Assembly (NCBI RefSeq): GCF_038150125.1
Contig: NZ_JBBVMF010000016.1
Location: 78,858 to 142,857, forward strand
From: SW132 sp038150125
GTDB lineage: Bacteria > Bacteroidota > Rhodothermia > Balneolales > Balneolaceae
Direction: 5' to 3'
DNA length: 64,000 nucleotides
The position numbers and the translations under genes are program-made. Positions 53,926-63,577 of this stretch are shown in pieces; position 1 is the stretch's first letter; the number at the start of each line of letters is the position of its first letter. The notes under the pieces are model-generated. The model ran no database searches, was not told the DNA's origin, and saw nothing but the letters and a program-made list of their open reading frames with translations.

Positions 53926-56900
53926 TTAATAGGTTGATAAACCCGGGCCGGCAGGTTGCAGGGGTCCCGGATCACCGGTATAGAAATTTTTGACTTCGGT
54001 TTGTACAATAGGTGTTCCGCTGTTATCTGTAGCCGTCACCCAGTTGCTGTTAACAAGCTCCATGAGCACAGCCTCTACCGTAAATTTATACCAGGTGTCC
54101 GCGTCCAGATCGTTGACTGGTGGTGGTGACTCCGGCGGAAGATTTCCATAATTGGGTGGATTGTTACTTGAACCCGGACCGCCAACTAATTGCGCCGGTG
54201 CCTGTTGATAGGATGGTATAGTTCCACCACCACCCATAGGATTTGGATTCCACGTTTGAGCCATTTGTTGCTGCGCGGGTGGATTATTACCACCATTCTG
54301 CGCACCTCCCATACCCGGTGCTAAACCAACAGGAGCTGCCATGATGGGACCGGCTATAACATACTGATACTCACCAAGATTATTTATGGAACTATGAAGA
54401 GATTCAGCTTGATAGTTTCCACTGTTATCACTCTTCTCAAGTGTTACCGATTTCTCCAGTTTAAACGTTCTCATTTCGATCGTACCGTTGGACTGAGTTT
54501 CAGGTACACTGAACTGTTCATCCGGAACGAGTCCATATTTTACACTAAGCGGTGATTCCAAGGGGAAATTGTAATAGGACTGCGGCACAACATAATTTAC
54601 CAATGCGCCATCAAAATCGGCAGCGGCATCGCCTGGAGTTACATATACGTTTGGCTGAACCGGACCTCCCGAACAGTTGGTTCCATATTGGAACTGCTGA
54701 TGAAAACTGACATCAAAAATATTCAGCACTGTTGCGCTTCCCGTTACCGCCCCTGAAGCATACACCGGTTTCGGGAATTTACCGGTGATGTATCCGCCCG
54801 CTTTTAGCGTCGCAAGATTGTGGAATTTATCAACCTCTTCGTTATTTCGGTGATATCCCTGAGCCCATGCACTTACTGCTGCATAAAATCCAAATCCGCC
54901 ACCGGCCCGCCAGCCGTTGATTCCCCATTCATTATAACCACTGCAGCTTGCATACTCGAGGAATGAGAGGTGAAGCTCAGCCCCGGCGGCCGCTTCATAG
55001 CCTATTGACCAATCACGCCATACACCTGAATAAACCTGCTTGCTTCCCGAAGCCTCAAATTCAAATCCGAGTCCCATGGCAAAACCGGCACCCAGCTCAG
55101 CCATGTTGTTGTCGACCTGACCCTGCATGTGAGCGTCGTTCGGACTGTACCCAAAATGCTGTGCATAATTGCTGGCAAATCGGTTCGTGAAGCCATTTGG
55201 GTTCGGAATTGAATTCCCCAGCATCAGGTACTCATAAAGATGCACGCCAAGCACCTCAACGTCATTGGTATTTGTTGGAACTCCGGCTTTAAAACTCCAC
55301 TCGTTTGCCATTCCATCTATGTTGAATGTAAGATTAAACGGCTCGTTTGGAATGGTTTTTACCGGATCTGTATTGATATTCGCGTTTGCCGCAAGTGTAA
55401 AATTCTTGGTTGGAAACACATACTCCACCAATACGTTTCCAAACACTTTGCCTTTTCCATTGCGGCGGTCTTGAATGGAAGCGCCGGTTCCAAAATCACC
55501 ATTAAACCCAACGTAGGTCATACCCCCGCCGTTAGTGCTAAATTCACCCATCAGCGTTACATCGGCGTTAAAACCCTGTTCTTCAGGTGTGGTGGCAATA
55601 GTAGCTCCGGCGTTAAAGCCAAACATGTTGTTGAGCGGGGTGAAGCTCCGTTCACCGGTGGGGCTTACAGCTACTTCCATATTGTTATAAGCTCCGCCAC
55701 CAAACCCGCGAAATGCCACTCCGGTCAGGAATGGAACACCGGGATCGGGAAAGTCGGCCTGAACATCCACCTGCCAGTAGCGATAGAGCTGACCGCCATT
55801 CTGGTACGAAGTGTTCCCAAACTGTGCATCTGCCTCAATGTTGAGACCTGCCCCTGTAAATTCTGCCTGAACACTACCGCCAACACGTTTACCGTAAATG
55901 GGATCGTCATTATCAAAATAGAGGAGTCCGTTGATATTTACCGCATTCAGGTTGGCGTTGACAACTACTTCATCAACGGTGAGCCCGTCATACTGTGGAG
56001 CAAATTTCTTGAAGTTGGCTGAATCGTCATCAATAACAAATCCAACACCCATGGTGGTCTGACCACCAAGATTCTGGCTCAGATTAAAAACTGTGGTAAA
56101 GCCTATTTTTCCTTTCAGAAGCTCTCCCGGTCCCGGATTCAACGGTATATATTGAATATTCTGAAATGACACCGGAAAGTTGTGCATAAATTTCTGAGGA
56201 CTGGCTAGGCTCCACGATCCCATCGCGAAATTTAGTCCGGAATTACTCTGGTAATCAAAACCAAGTCCCGCAAATTCTAGACCCATGTTTATGTTTGTAA
56301 TCGGGTCCAGATCTACATTCCCCCAATTTATATCACCGTTCAGGGCCATATCAAACGACTTCTCCCCGTTTCCTACAGATGCCGTGATCACTGATGACGG
56401 CTCTAGCGTGAGAATCCCTTTTAGCATATTCGAATAAATAGGTCCTGACGGATCTACGGTTAGCTCAAATGTGCTGCCATTCGGGGTGCTAAAACCGGTC
56501 ACGAATAGCCCGGTGTAATTCAGCGGGCTTTGCAGTGAATCCGGATGCGTTGCCGGTATAGCCAGCTGACCTGTAATGTACGCTTCGGTAAACGTATTGG
56601 TCTCTATTTTGACATTTACGGTATCCACGCTGGCATTCAGATCAGCAACACTTGCGTTGGGGTATTGATACACATTGTTGGCAAATGCCGTGAGGGTTGC
56701 TCCCTGGTGATCAATAATCATATCCTGCACGCCAACTTCGGGAGGTCCTCCGGCATTCGTTTCTATTGATTCAGGCAGACCAATCGTAAAATTCTTGGCG
56801 TAAAATCCGCGCCAGAGTACTGTGGTATCCTGTCCCGCATAGTTTTCCGGAAACTCAATTCCGATCGGGTTCAGATCATGTGACATATCGTAGTTAAGAG

Positions 56901-58677
56901 AATTGGCCTCAATCGTCATTCCCGCCCCGTTTACAAATTCCGCCTTTTCAAGATCGCCGCTCAAAATATGGTTATTCCAGTAATAACCGGTTCCGCTCAG
57001 TGTTGCTTTCACTTTATCAGTGCCGTTGTCGGGAACGGGCAGCAGCCAGTCGCGAGTGAATTCACTCTCTATCTCAATGCCAAATAGATTAAAGCCGTAT
57101 TCGTCCCATTCTATAAACGTGCCCACGTTATTTCCATCGGGCGAGATAAAGGTAAAGTTGATATCGTTATTGGCATTGCCCACCATCAGATCATCCACAA
57201 TCTCCAGCCGACCCTGCTGAAAGCTGATACTGAGCGGGTGAAACTCAATGTCCTTGACAGAAAAACCCACAAGATCCGCATTATTCCAGTCGGCAGGTGT
57301 TTCGTAAGCAATGGATGCGTTTAACTTTGATTTATCCGACTCAAACACGATTTCCATGATCGAAAACCAGCTGTCCGGATCCAGCTCTACGCCAATCGGA
57401 GCCTCCAGGACGGTTGGTGTGATGGGAGTGCCGTTATACTCGTAAAAAGGCTGCTGGAGCATATAGTTATGCACGGCTGCTACCTCAGGATGATTATAAG
57501 CTACATAGTTTGTGGCCAGTGGTGACGCCCATGCTTTCGGATAGGCTGGCGCATTGCCATTGATAACCGATGTAACCTGACCCGACGTAAGATGATTGTT
57601 GGCGGGATTCACAGTGATACCGGTAAATTCAACAGAAATGTACGATTGAAGCCAATCGATGAATATCTCACCGGTGCCTGAAAAAGGCCCGTTTCCGTTG
57701 ATGGTCAGGTTTTCTACTTCAAACTCTCCGTTTTCGCCAACAAACAATTGTTCGGGCTCTTCCTGATCCTCCTCCTCTTCCTCATTCTCCGGCGGATCCT
57801 CTCCTCCGTCTTTAGGTTCTCCATCCTCGCCGGGCGGGTCCATATTCTCAGCAAATTCAGGCTGAGCGGGCTGCGGTGCTTTTCCTCCGCCAAATTTAAT
57901 TTTCACCCCGGCGTTTATAAAAAAGTTTGATTTCGGAGGTTGTTCTGTTCGCTTCACAAGCGGTGCTGTTTCAAACTGGAAAAACATCTCCCGACTGTTA
58001 TTTACACTCTTAACACGGCTTAAATCTCGTTCTGTGTATGTAAATGAATTTTCGGACAGCTGATGCTGAATGCCAGTTGTAACGTGAAACCCAAACCGCT
58101 GGGATCGCCCAGGCGAAAACTGTACCTGGAATTCAGGTTTGATGGCCGTCGACCATTTCTTGAAGTCATCACCGGCACTGAACTCCGAAAGTGTCAAATT
58201 TACGTCGTGAAAGGCACCGGTTTCATCGTTAAACACTACTTCCGAATGTGGCGGTGAATTCCGGATAAAAGAGAGATCTAAGCCAGCTTTAAATTGAACC
58301 GGAAGGTTAGCCCCGAATTCAACACGAGGGCCAAGGCCTATGAAAAATGATTCCCACTCGTTACCGCTGCCATTTATAGCAGTAAAATCTTCAAAACCAC
58401 TGCGGTACTGGTCCGGGTTGAAGGAGGAGTCATATGAGTAGAATCCTGTATTGAGCCCTAACCCATACCGGCCGGGAATAAAACTAAGCTCAAGTTCTGG
58501 AAGCAGGGTAGAGGGAATATTATCTTCTCCAATCATTCCGCTTCCAAGTCCAAGATCAAGGGAAAACGGTTTTTTATTTTGTTGCCCATATGCTGAATTG
58601 CCGATCATCGAGACAGACAATAAGCATACAATTAATGCAATTACACTTATAGAGGGGTGCTTTTGTGAATTAAACAT
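53926..58677 (-). CDS. 1583-residue secreted beta-rich protein of unknown function
   Basis: It has a signal peptide (SVIALIVCLLSVSMIGNSAYGQ). Residues about 30-275 alternate like an outer-membrane barrel (FSLDLGLGSGMIGED, ELELSFIPGRYGLGLNTGFY, FFIGLGPRVEFGANL, FGFHVTTGIQHQL, FFINAGVKIKFGGG). A strongly acidic, proline-rich linker follows at about 285-315 (EDPPENEEEEEDQEEPEQ). The next thousand or so residues are beta-rich, with repeated GxNxNF-like strands and frequent Asn and Gly. The C-terminal 200 residues hold a Gly/Pro/Gln-rich stretch and fibronectin-like pieces. I do not recognise a family with confidence. It is co-transcribed with the FN3 gene 15 bases downstream. It may be a large outer-membrane or surface protein. 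Confidence 0.85.
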   Translation of the reverse strand: MFNSQKHPSISVIALIVCLLSVSMIGNSAYGQQNKKPFSLDLGLGSGMIGEDNIPSTLLPELELSFIPGRYGLGLNTGFYSYDSSFNPDQYRSGFEDFTAINGSGNEWESFFIGLGPRVEFGANLPVQFKAGLDLSFIRNSPPHSEVVFNDETGAFHDVNLTLSEFSAGDDFKKWSTAIKPEFQVQFSPGRSQRFGFHVTTGIQHQLSENSFTYTERDLSRVKSVNNSREMFFQFETAPLVKRTEQPPKSNFFINAGVKIKFGGGKAPQPAQPEFAENMDPPGEDGEPKDGGEDPPENEEEEEDQEEPEQLFVGENGEFEVENLTINGNGPFSGTGEIFIDWLQSYISVEFTGITVNPANNHLTSGQVTSVINGNAPAYPKAWASPLATNYVAYNHPEVAAVHNYMLQQPFYEYNGTPITPTVLEAPIGVELDPDSWFSIMEIVFESDKSKLNASIAYETPADWNNADLVGFSVKDIEFHPLSISFQQGRLEIVDDLMVGNANNDINFTFISPDGNNVGTFIEWDEYGFNLFGIEIESEFTRDWLLPVPDNGTDKVKATLSGTGYYWNNHILSGDLEKAEFVNGAGMTIEANSLNYDMSHDLNPIGIEFPENYAGQDTTVLWRGFYAKNFTIGLPESIETNAGGPPEVGVQDMIIDHQGATLTAFANNVYQYPNASVADLNASVDTVNVKIETNTFTEAYITGQLAIPATHPDSLQSPLNYTGLFVTGFSTPNGSTFELTVDPSGPIYSNMLKGILTLEPSSVITASVGNGEKSFDMALNGDINWGNVDLDPITNINMGLEFAGLGFDYQSNSGLNFAMGSWSLASPQKFMHNFPVSFQNIQYIPLNPGPGELLKGKIGFTTVFNLSQNLGGQTTMGVGFVIDDDSANFKKFAPQYDGLTVDEVVVNANLNAVNINGLLYFDNDDPIYGKRVGGSVQAEFTGAGLNIEADAQFGNTSYQNGGQLYRYWQVDVQADFPDPGVPFLTGVAFRGFGGGAYNNMEVAVSPTGERSFTPLNNMFGFNAGATIATTPEEQGFNADVTLMGEFSTNGGGMTYVGFNGDFGTGASIQDRRNGKGKVFGNVLVEYVFPTKNFTLAANANINTDPVKTIPNEPFNLTFNIDGMANEWSFKAGVPTNTNDVEVLGVHLYEYLMLGNSIPNPNGFTNRFASNYAQHFGYSPNDAHMQGQVDNNMAELGAGFAMGLGFEFEASGSKQVYSGVWRDWSIGYEAAAGAELHLSFLEYASCSGYNEWGINGWRAGGGFGFYAAVSAWAQGYHRNNEEVDKFHNLATLKAGGYITGKFPKPVYASGAVTGSATVLNIFDVSFHQQFQYGTNCSGGPVQPNVYVTPGDAAADFDGALVNYVVPQSYYNFPLESPLSVKYGLVPDEQFSVPETQSNGTIEMRTFKLEKSVTLEKSDNSGNYQAESLHSSINNLGEYQYVIAGPIMAAPVGLAPGMGGAQNGGNNPPAQQQMAQTWNPNPMGGGGTIPSYQQAPAQLVGGPGSSNNPPNYGNLPPESPPPVNDLDADTWYKFTVEAVLMELVNSNWVTATDNSGTPIVQTEVKNFYTGDPGPLQPAGPGLSTY

Positions 58678-58960
58678 TTACAGGATATTAAGGTTTACAC
58701 AATGATTCTTCATGTTCAAGAGTCCATATCTGCCTTTTTTGACTATAAAGGAAGAACAGGTAAGGGAATTTTTTAGCTAATGTGTAAAGTGTATCGTCGG
58801 GTAGGTAAAAAAACTTAAGCTTTAATAAGGAAGAGAGGAATTGATTGAAACAGGGCTTTTCAATATCTCTGGGTTTTATGTAGCCCTGTAATGGGAAAGC
58901 GTAGTCCTGAGTGGATTAAAATCAAAATGTACTATTGAAATCTCACAGAAAAATAGTAAA

Positions 58961-59470
58961 TCAAAAAGCTAAAATTTGTTCTATTTCAAGCCGGAAATCT
59001 CCTTCCTGATCATCGCTAATTAAAAAACCATACCGTTTAATGTCAGACGGATCAAGAGGCGGGGCATCGTCGGGGGTACTTCCTCGATAGGTGGGGACAA
59101 ATTTGTTCAGCGGCAGATCGATTTCGGTCCATTCGTTGTCTTTTGTTTCAAACCGATGCTCGTAGGACCATGGATTCACCTGCCCGTTGGAACCGGTTTG
59201 GAGCCGGAAGCTGTAGCGGTTTCCATCACCCTTAACGCTGAGTCGAATGAAGCTAAAACCAGAGAGATTGATTGGCTCATGATTTTTTACTGACGCAAAG
59301 CCGCCGTTGTTTTCGAGAGAAATAGTGCCAATAAATACACCATTGCCATCTTTATTAATCTGAAACTGGCTGGATGAATTTCCACCCATCACACCGTCGT
59401 TGGTGATCATCCATTTTTGAGCGGCCAGGTTAGTGAAATCCGTTATAAGTCTTGTGTCCGGTATGTTCAT
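58961..59470 (-). CDS. CIA30-family protein
   Basis: A 169-residue jelly-roll protein of the complex I intermediate-associated protein 30 family. Hallmarks are NDGVMGGNSSSQF, FIGTISLENNGGFASVK, RLSVKGDGNRYSFRLQT and the C-terminal RYGFLISDDQEGDFRLEIEQI. Bacterial members are usually stand-alone carbohydrate-binding-like domains with no proven role. There is no signal peptide, so it is probably cytoplasmic. It is transcribed divergently from the metallopeptidase gene at 59597, with a 126-base shared promoter region. Confidence 0.9.
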   Translation of the reverse strand: MNIPDTRLITDFTNLAAQKWMITNDGVMGGNSSSQFQINKDGNGVFIGTISLENNGGFASVKNHEPINLSGFSFIRLSVKGDGNRYSFRLQTGSNGQVNPWSYEHRFETKDNEWTEIDLPLNKFVPTYRGSTPDDAPPLDPSDIKRYGFLISDDQEGDFRLEIEQILAF

Positions 59471-59596
59471 GAGATGGATATTTCCTTTATGTTCAGTGAA
59501 TCAAGCAAAATGAAGTGCCAGCCCGTTCCTGGGGTGAAAGTGTCACTAAGATTTCGTACCGTTGACCTGATTAAATTCGCATAATAAAAATAGCAG

Positions 59597-60319
59597 ATGC
59601 CAAAGCAGCAATCCTACACGATCAGGGTCGGTAATATTCCCATTGAAGTTACAAAGAAAAACGTGAAGCATCTTCGCATAGTCGCCTATCCCTCACGTAA
59701 AAGCGTTCGTATTTCGAGTCCTTTGCACATAGAGCACGAAGAGATTGTGGAGTTTGCAGAGTCAAAAGCAGGCTGGATTAAAAAACACTTTGAAAAGAAC
59801 GGCACAGAAATTAAGAAGCTGTCTGACGTCTTCACCAATGGAAGCACACATTATCTTTGGGGAGAGCCGTTCAAACTTCGGGTTGTAGGGGGTGCCAATT
59901 ATTTTTCTGTAGCAAGAACGGCAGATCAGACCGTTGAACTTCGGGTAAAACAGGGAAGCAGCTTGACTGTACGGGAGCGAGTGATGCGGGAGTGGTATCG
60001 GCGAGAACTGAAAAGTCAGATCCCGGCTCTTATCAAGAAATGGGAGCCCATCATGAATGTGAAAGTGAAAGAGTGGAATGTGAAAAAAATGAAAACCCGA
60101 TGGGGGACTTGCAATACACGGGCGGGCCGGATCTGGATCAGCCTGAACCTGGCGAAAAAGTCTCCGGAGTTTCTTGAATATATAATTGTACATGAAATGA
60201 CACATCTGCTCGAACGAGGGCACACCCGGCGGTTCTACCGGCTCATGGACAAATTTCATGCGACTTGGCGAGATATTGATAAGCGGATGGGCGGACGGCA
60301 CTGGCGAAAACAGGCATGA
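59597..60319 (+). CDS. YgjP-like (DUF45, SprT-like) zinc metallopeptidase
   Basis: A 240-residue protein. The N-terminal half contains the VRISSPLHIEHEEIVEFAESKAGWIKKH segment typical of the family. WNVKKMKTRWGTCNTRAGRIWISLNL leads into the zinc site VHEMTHLLERGH (His199, Glu200, His203, with His209 as likely third ligand). The tail FHATWRDIDKRMGGRHW completes it. Length and layout match the YgjP/DUF45 group, often linked to type I restriction loci, though none is seen here. The precise substrate is unknown. No signal peptide. Confidence 0.93.
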   Translation: MPKQQSYTIRVGNIPIEVTKKNVKHLRIVAYPSRKSVRISSPLHIEHEEIVEFAESKAGWIKKHFEKNGTEIKKLSDVFTNGSTHYLWGEPFKLRVVGGANYFSVARTADQTVELRVKQGSSLTVRERVMREWYRRELKSQIPALIKKWEPIMNVKVKEWNVKKMKTRWGTCNTRAGRIWISLNLAKKSPEFLEYIIVHEMTHLLERGHTRRFYRLMDKFHATWRDIDKRMGGRHWRKQA

Positions 60320-60412
60320 AAAGGCCTGAGGATAAATCAGGGTGAATTTCGTATGATGGCGGTTTCACTCTACACAATTTTTCATTCATGCATTTTTGAG
60401 TGACCAAATAAA

Positions 60413-60443
60413 AACACCCACAGCCTATCAAGCCATGGGTGTT
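60413..60443 (-). terminator. Rho-independent terminator of the DksA-like operon
   Basis: AACACCCA at 60413-60420 pairs exactly with TGGGTGTT at 60436-60443 around a 15-base loop. On the minus strand the right arm is followed by TTTATTT. It lies 39 bases past the stop of the 66-residue gene at 60482 and also separates it from the convergent metallopeptidase gene. Confidence 0.8.
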
Positions 60444-60481
60444 AGCTATCAGTAACCACTAAATTGTTTCGTCCCACAAAT

Positions 60482-60682
60482 TTATATGGACGTTTCGAGG
60501 GATGAAAGCTGTTTCACGAGCAGCTGCATAAGTTTATCCCTTTGTTTACTATCTTTTTTAATTCTTCCGTTCGACAGGCTCCTCGCGAGTTCAATAAGAT
60601 CCTTTCGCGAATAATTTAGTAAAGACTCTGTTTCGAACAGAAATTGCAATTCTGTATTAATTTTTTCACCCCTCTTTTCCAT
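60482..60682 (-). CDS. Small helical protein of unknown function
   Basis: A 66-residue protein (NYSRKDLIELARSLSNGRIKKDSKQRDKLMQLL), predicted helical and charged, with no cysteines and no membrane segment. It starts 15 bases after the DksA-like gene and is followed by a good terminator, which supports its being real. I do not recognise a family. Confidence 0.6.
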   Translation of the reverse strand: MEKRGEKINTELQFLFETESLLNYSRKDLIELARSLSNGRIKKDSKQRDKLMQLLVKQLSSLETSI

Positions 60683-60697
60683 CGCACCGTCCCGTTA

Positions 60698-61117
60698 TTA
60701 ATTGAGGCTTCTGTTTCGCATAAGTTTCGCTTCCATACTGTGTTGCGTATGCGGCGCTGCCATGAGCCGTTCTTTTGCAATTGTTTTTCCGGTAACCTTG
60801 CATACACCATATGTGCCGTTGTCGATCCGTGTTAAAGCCCGTTTCAGCTGACTAACAAACGCCTGGGTGCGTTCCAGTAATCGCATATTTACATCCAGGG
60901 AGGCTTCATTGGAACCAAGATCAGCAAAGTGGTGCTGACTTGACGAGTAATCGGCACTTCTGTTCTCACGCATCTCCCGAATACTTTGCATTAAAAATTC
61001 AATCTCTTCATTAGCATCATCTATCTTCCTCACAATGAGCGCCCGGAAAACGGAAAGTTCTTCCCGGCTGAAGGGTGATGACTTGTTTACGTCGGGGCGG
61101 TCGATGAAGGCTTCCAT
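60698..61117 (-). CDS. DksA/TraR-like transcription factor with degenerate zinc finger
   Basis: A 139-residue protein. A long coiled-coil (about 18-100; FRALIVRKIDDANEEIEFLM ... LLERTQAFVSQLKRALTRID) carries an acidic tip-like FADLGSNEAS. The globular end NGTYGVCKVTGKTIAKERLMAAPHTQHSMEAK aligns with the DksA zinc finger, but only the first of the four zinc cysteines remains. This CxVTGK form is common in Bacteroidota relatives. It presumably binds the RNA polymerase secondary channel. It leads a two-gene unit with the 66-residue protein. Confidence 0.88.
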   Translation of the reverse strand: MEAFIDRPDVNKSSPFSREELSVFRALIVRKIDDANEEIEFLMQSIREMRENRSADYSSSQHHFADLGSNEASLDVNMRLLERTQAFVSQLKRALTRIDNGTYGVCKVTGKTIAKERLMAAPHTQHSMEAKLMRNRSLN

Positions 61118-61223
61118 GACATTGGGTTTTAAGTACTATTGATTATTTAATCTGTACCTAAGTTCAGAAAATCAGCAAAGAAGCCATATCGGGGTAGAAC
61201 TGATGTTCATGTAGGAATATTCC

Positions 61224-61466
61224 CTACGATTGCAGATGTGGGAGAACCAAAACCGAAAAGAAAAGTGCGGTGAATAAAACTGTGGTGATCACCAATAAAG
61301 GCGAGAACGCTCCTAAATTGAGTTCAATTAATGGTTTATTAAAAAGTTCAGGAAAAAGTCTTTCGCCGGTTGTGGGAAGGGGGACACTCACCAAATAGCT
61401 CATACGCTTGGAAAAATTATGGATTTCAAGTTGATACCATGTTGGTTCTGTCCAGAGGCAGGTCAT
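61224..61466 (-). CDS. Possible small membrane protein
   Basis: An 80-residue frame whose last 30 residues are a convincing membrane segment (SPLLVITTVLFTALFFSVLVL). The N-terminal part is not typical of any family I know. It starts 17 bases after the gene at 61484 on the same strand, which favours co-transcription. It may instead be a chance frame. Confidence 0.4.
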   Translation of the reverse strand: MTCLWTEPTWYQLEIHNFSKRMSYLVSVPLPTTGERLFPELFNKPLIELNLGAFSPLLVITTVLFTALFFSVLVLPHLQS

Positions 61467-61483
61467 TAATCGGGCTCAGACTT

Positions 61484-61864
61484 CTATTTTTTGTGTTTGC
61501 GGCCTTTTTTCATTTGAATCCAAATTTCTGAGCCGACCCAGCCTGTCACTCCGCCAACAGCCATTGCAAGTAACAGGGAGAGGCTTAAATTACTGTGTGC
61601 AATATTGTTGACAATCACATCAATCACAAACCGAAGGATAACAGCAAGCATATAGCCCATTATGAACGTGCCGATGATATCTCTTTTCTTCAGATTGAAA
61701 TAGAGAAAAGTTCCAAACGCCCCTACAATACCGAGGAAACACCATGTTATTAAAAAAACCGGATCCAGAAAGTTGAGCTGGTGAGCAGGAATAGTAGAGA
61801 TTGGTATACCGGCGGCCACCATAGCAACGATGATAGAAATAAACTTATGATTCTTTGACTTCAC
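61484..61864 (-). CDS. Small four-helix membrane protein
   Basis: A 126-residue integral membrane protein with about four hydrophobic segments (FISIIVAMVAAGIPIS, FLITWCFLGIVGAFGTFLYF, FIMGYMLAVILRFVIDVIV, LSLLLAMAVGGVTGWVGSEI) and a basic tail (MKKGRKHKK). The frame opens with GTG. No family is recognised. It is divergent from the sugar transporter gene, with 279 bases between them that should hold both promoters. Confidence 0.7.
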   Translation of the reverse strand: MKSKNHKFISIIVAMVAAGIPISTIPAHQLNFLDPVFLITWCFLGIVGAFGTFLYFNLKKRDIIGTFIMGYMLAVILRFVIDVIVNNIAHSNLSLSLLLAMAVGGVTGWVGSEIWIQMKKGRKHKK

Positions 61865-62143
61865 GTAAACTATAGATTTTTGAGGGTAAGGTCTGATTTT
61901 TTTTAATTATTCGAAGTTATGAATTAAACGAACCAATTCATTCCCGCAGACTATTATATTCTCCACATCCGGTTTGATGTTTTTGCCCGAAAATCATTCT
62001 GTTATTCTTTAGAAGTCAAAAATAAATGAGCAGATAGAGCAAGTAAATCTGTATGAGAATAAGAGGCCGGGAGTTTGGTTTGGTAAATCAATATTTTTTA
62101 CTGAATATCCTACCGCAAGACACCCACAAACAAAATATCAGTA

Positions 62144-63577
62144 ATGGAAAAAATCAGTAGCGGTGATTCGGGAAATTTTGGGCGCGTATTATTTTATTCA
62201 GTCGTAGCTGCGATTGGGGGCTTTTTGTTTGGTTTTGACAGCGGTGTAATCAATGGCACCGTTGATGCCCTGCAGCAGGCGTTCAATTCTGACGCTGCGG
62301 GCACAGGTTTTAATGTCGCCTCCATGCTGCTGGGATGTGCAGCAGGAGCATTTTTTGCCGGAACACTGGCAGATAAATTCGGGCGTAAACCGGTTATGAT
62401 TGTCACAGCCATCGCGTTTATTTTCAGCGCCTGGGGGTCGGGGATTTCAACAGGGTCGGGAATGTTTGTCTTTTTTAGAATTAGCGGCGGACTTGCTGTG
62501 GGGGCTGCCAGCGTACTGGCGCCTGCTTACATCAGTGAAATAGCTCCGCCGAGGATACGCGGTGGACTCGCAACACTTCAACAGCTGATGATCGTGGTTG
62601 GCCTGTTTGCTGCATTTTTGAGCAACTATCTAATAGCTGGAGCAGCTGGCGGAGCCTCAGAAGTTTTATTAATGGGATTTGATGCATGGCAGTGGATGTT
62701 TTGGGTTGAAATCATTCCCGCGGCAGTTTTTCTTATTTCGCTCTTTTTTATCCCGGAATCACCACGATACCTGGTGGCATCCGGCCGGGTTGAGGAGGCC
62801 AAAGCTGTGCTTGGGTCCGTCTCGGAGAATGAAGATATGGATGAAAAAATTGCTGACATTCAATCCACGCTCGATGGGGTCAATAAGCCAAAGCTCACAG
62901 ATATCATTAATAAATATACAGGTAACATCCATCCGATCGTTTGGGTTGGGTTGGGGCTGGCTGTCCTTCAGCAGTTTACGGGAATTAACGTGGTATTCTA
63001 TTACGGCGCAACGTTATGGCAGGCAGCCGGTTTCACTGAGGAGAATGCACTGCTTCAAAATGTGATCAGCGGGTCGGTGAACGTTGCGTTTACACTTGTA
63101 GCCATCGCGCTGGTTGACAAGGTGGGCCGTAAACCTCTGCTTATGGTTGGTGCAATCGGGCAGGGTGTGATGCTTGGAATTCTGGCATTTATTTTCGGGA
63201 CGGCCGGCGTATCGGAGAGCGGCGCACTGCAGCTTGATGACACCATGGGACTTTACGCGCTTTTGGCGGCAAACGGCTACATCGCCTGTTTTGCGTTTTC
63301 GTGGGGTCCGATTATGTGGGTAATGCTTGGCGAAATGTTCCCCAACAGATTTCGCGGATCAGCGCTTGCGTTTTGCGGCCTGGCCCAGTGGCTTGCAAAC
63401 TTTGGTATCACCATGACATTCCCAATCTTCCTTGCCACTATCGGGCTGGGATTTTCGTACGGAATCTATGCGTTTTTCGGTTTTGTGGCATTTATCTTCG
63501 TGAAAAAATTCGTGGTTGAAACAGCCGGTCGAAGCCTTGAAGACATATCGCGGGAAGCGGAGGGAAAGACTGAGTAA
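62144..63577 (+). CDS. Sugar-porter MFS transporter, xylose/arabinose proton-symporter type
   Basis: A 477-residue protein with twelve membrane helices. It has sugar-porter signatures: GGFLFGFDSGVINGTVDAL in helix 1, ADKFGRKPVM in the first cytoplasmic loop, RISGGLAVGAASVLAPAYISE, PESPRYLVASGR after helix 6, LQQFTGINVVFYY in helix 7, VDKVGRKPLLMVG and the C-terminal region EMFPNRFRGSALA. The QQFTGIN motif is the sugar-binding segment of XylE and GLUT-like carriers. It probably imports a monosaccharide across the inner membrane; xylose or arabinose from the xylan locus is plausible but not shown. It is 26 kb from the PUL and has its own promoter region. Confidence 0.93.
   Translation: MEKISSGDSGNFGRVLFYSVVAAIGGFLFGFDSGVINGTVDALQQAFNSDAAGTGFNVASMLLGCAAGAFFAGTLADKFGRKPVMIVTAIAFIFSAWGSGISTGSGMFVFFRISGGLAVGAASVLAPAYISEIAPPRIRGGLATLQQLMIVVGLFAAFLSNYLIAGAAGGASEVLLMGFDAWQWMFWVEIIPAAVFLISLFFIPESPRYLVASGRVEEAKAVLGSVSENEDMDEKIADIQSTLDGVNKPKLTDIINKYTGNIHPIVWVGLGLAVLQQFTGINVVFYYGATLWQAAGFTEENALLQNVISGSVNVAFTLVAIALVDKVGRKPLLMVGAIGQGVMLGILAFIFGTAGVSESGALQLDDTMGLYALLAANGYIACFAFSWGPIMWVMLGEMFPNRFRGSALAFCGLAQWLANFGITMTFPIFLATIGLGFSYGIYAFFGFVAFIFVKKFVVETAGRSLEDISREAEGKTE

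Noticed and set aside
55240..56022. 260-residue plus-strand frame inside the 1583-residue gene
   Set aside because: Antisense shadow of a long coherent secreted protein; cysteine-rich low-complexity translation without any motif.
59762..60301. 179-residue minus-strand frame opposite the YgjP-like gene
   Set aside because: The plus-strand gene has an HExxH zinc site and family motifs; the antisense frame has none.
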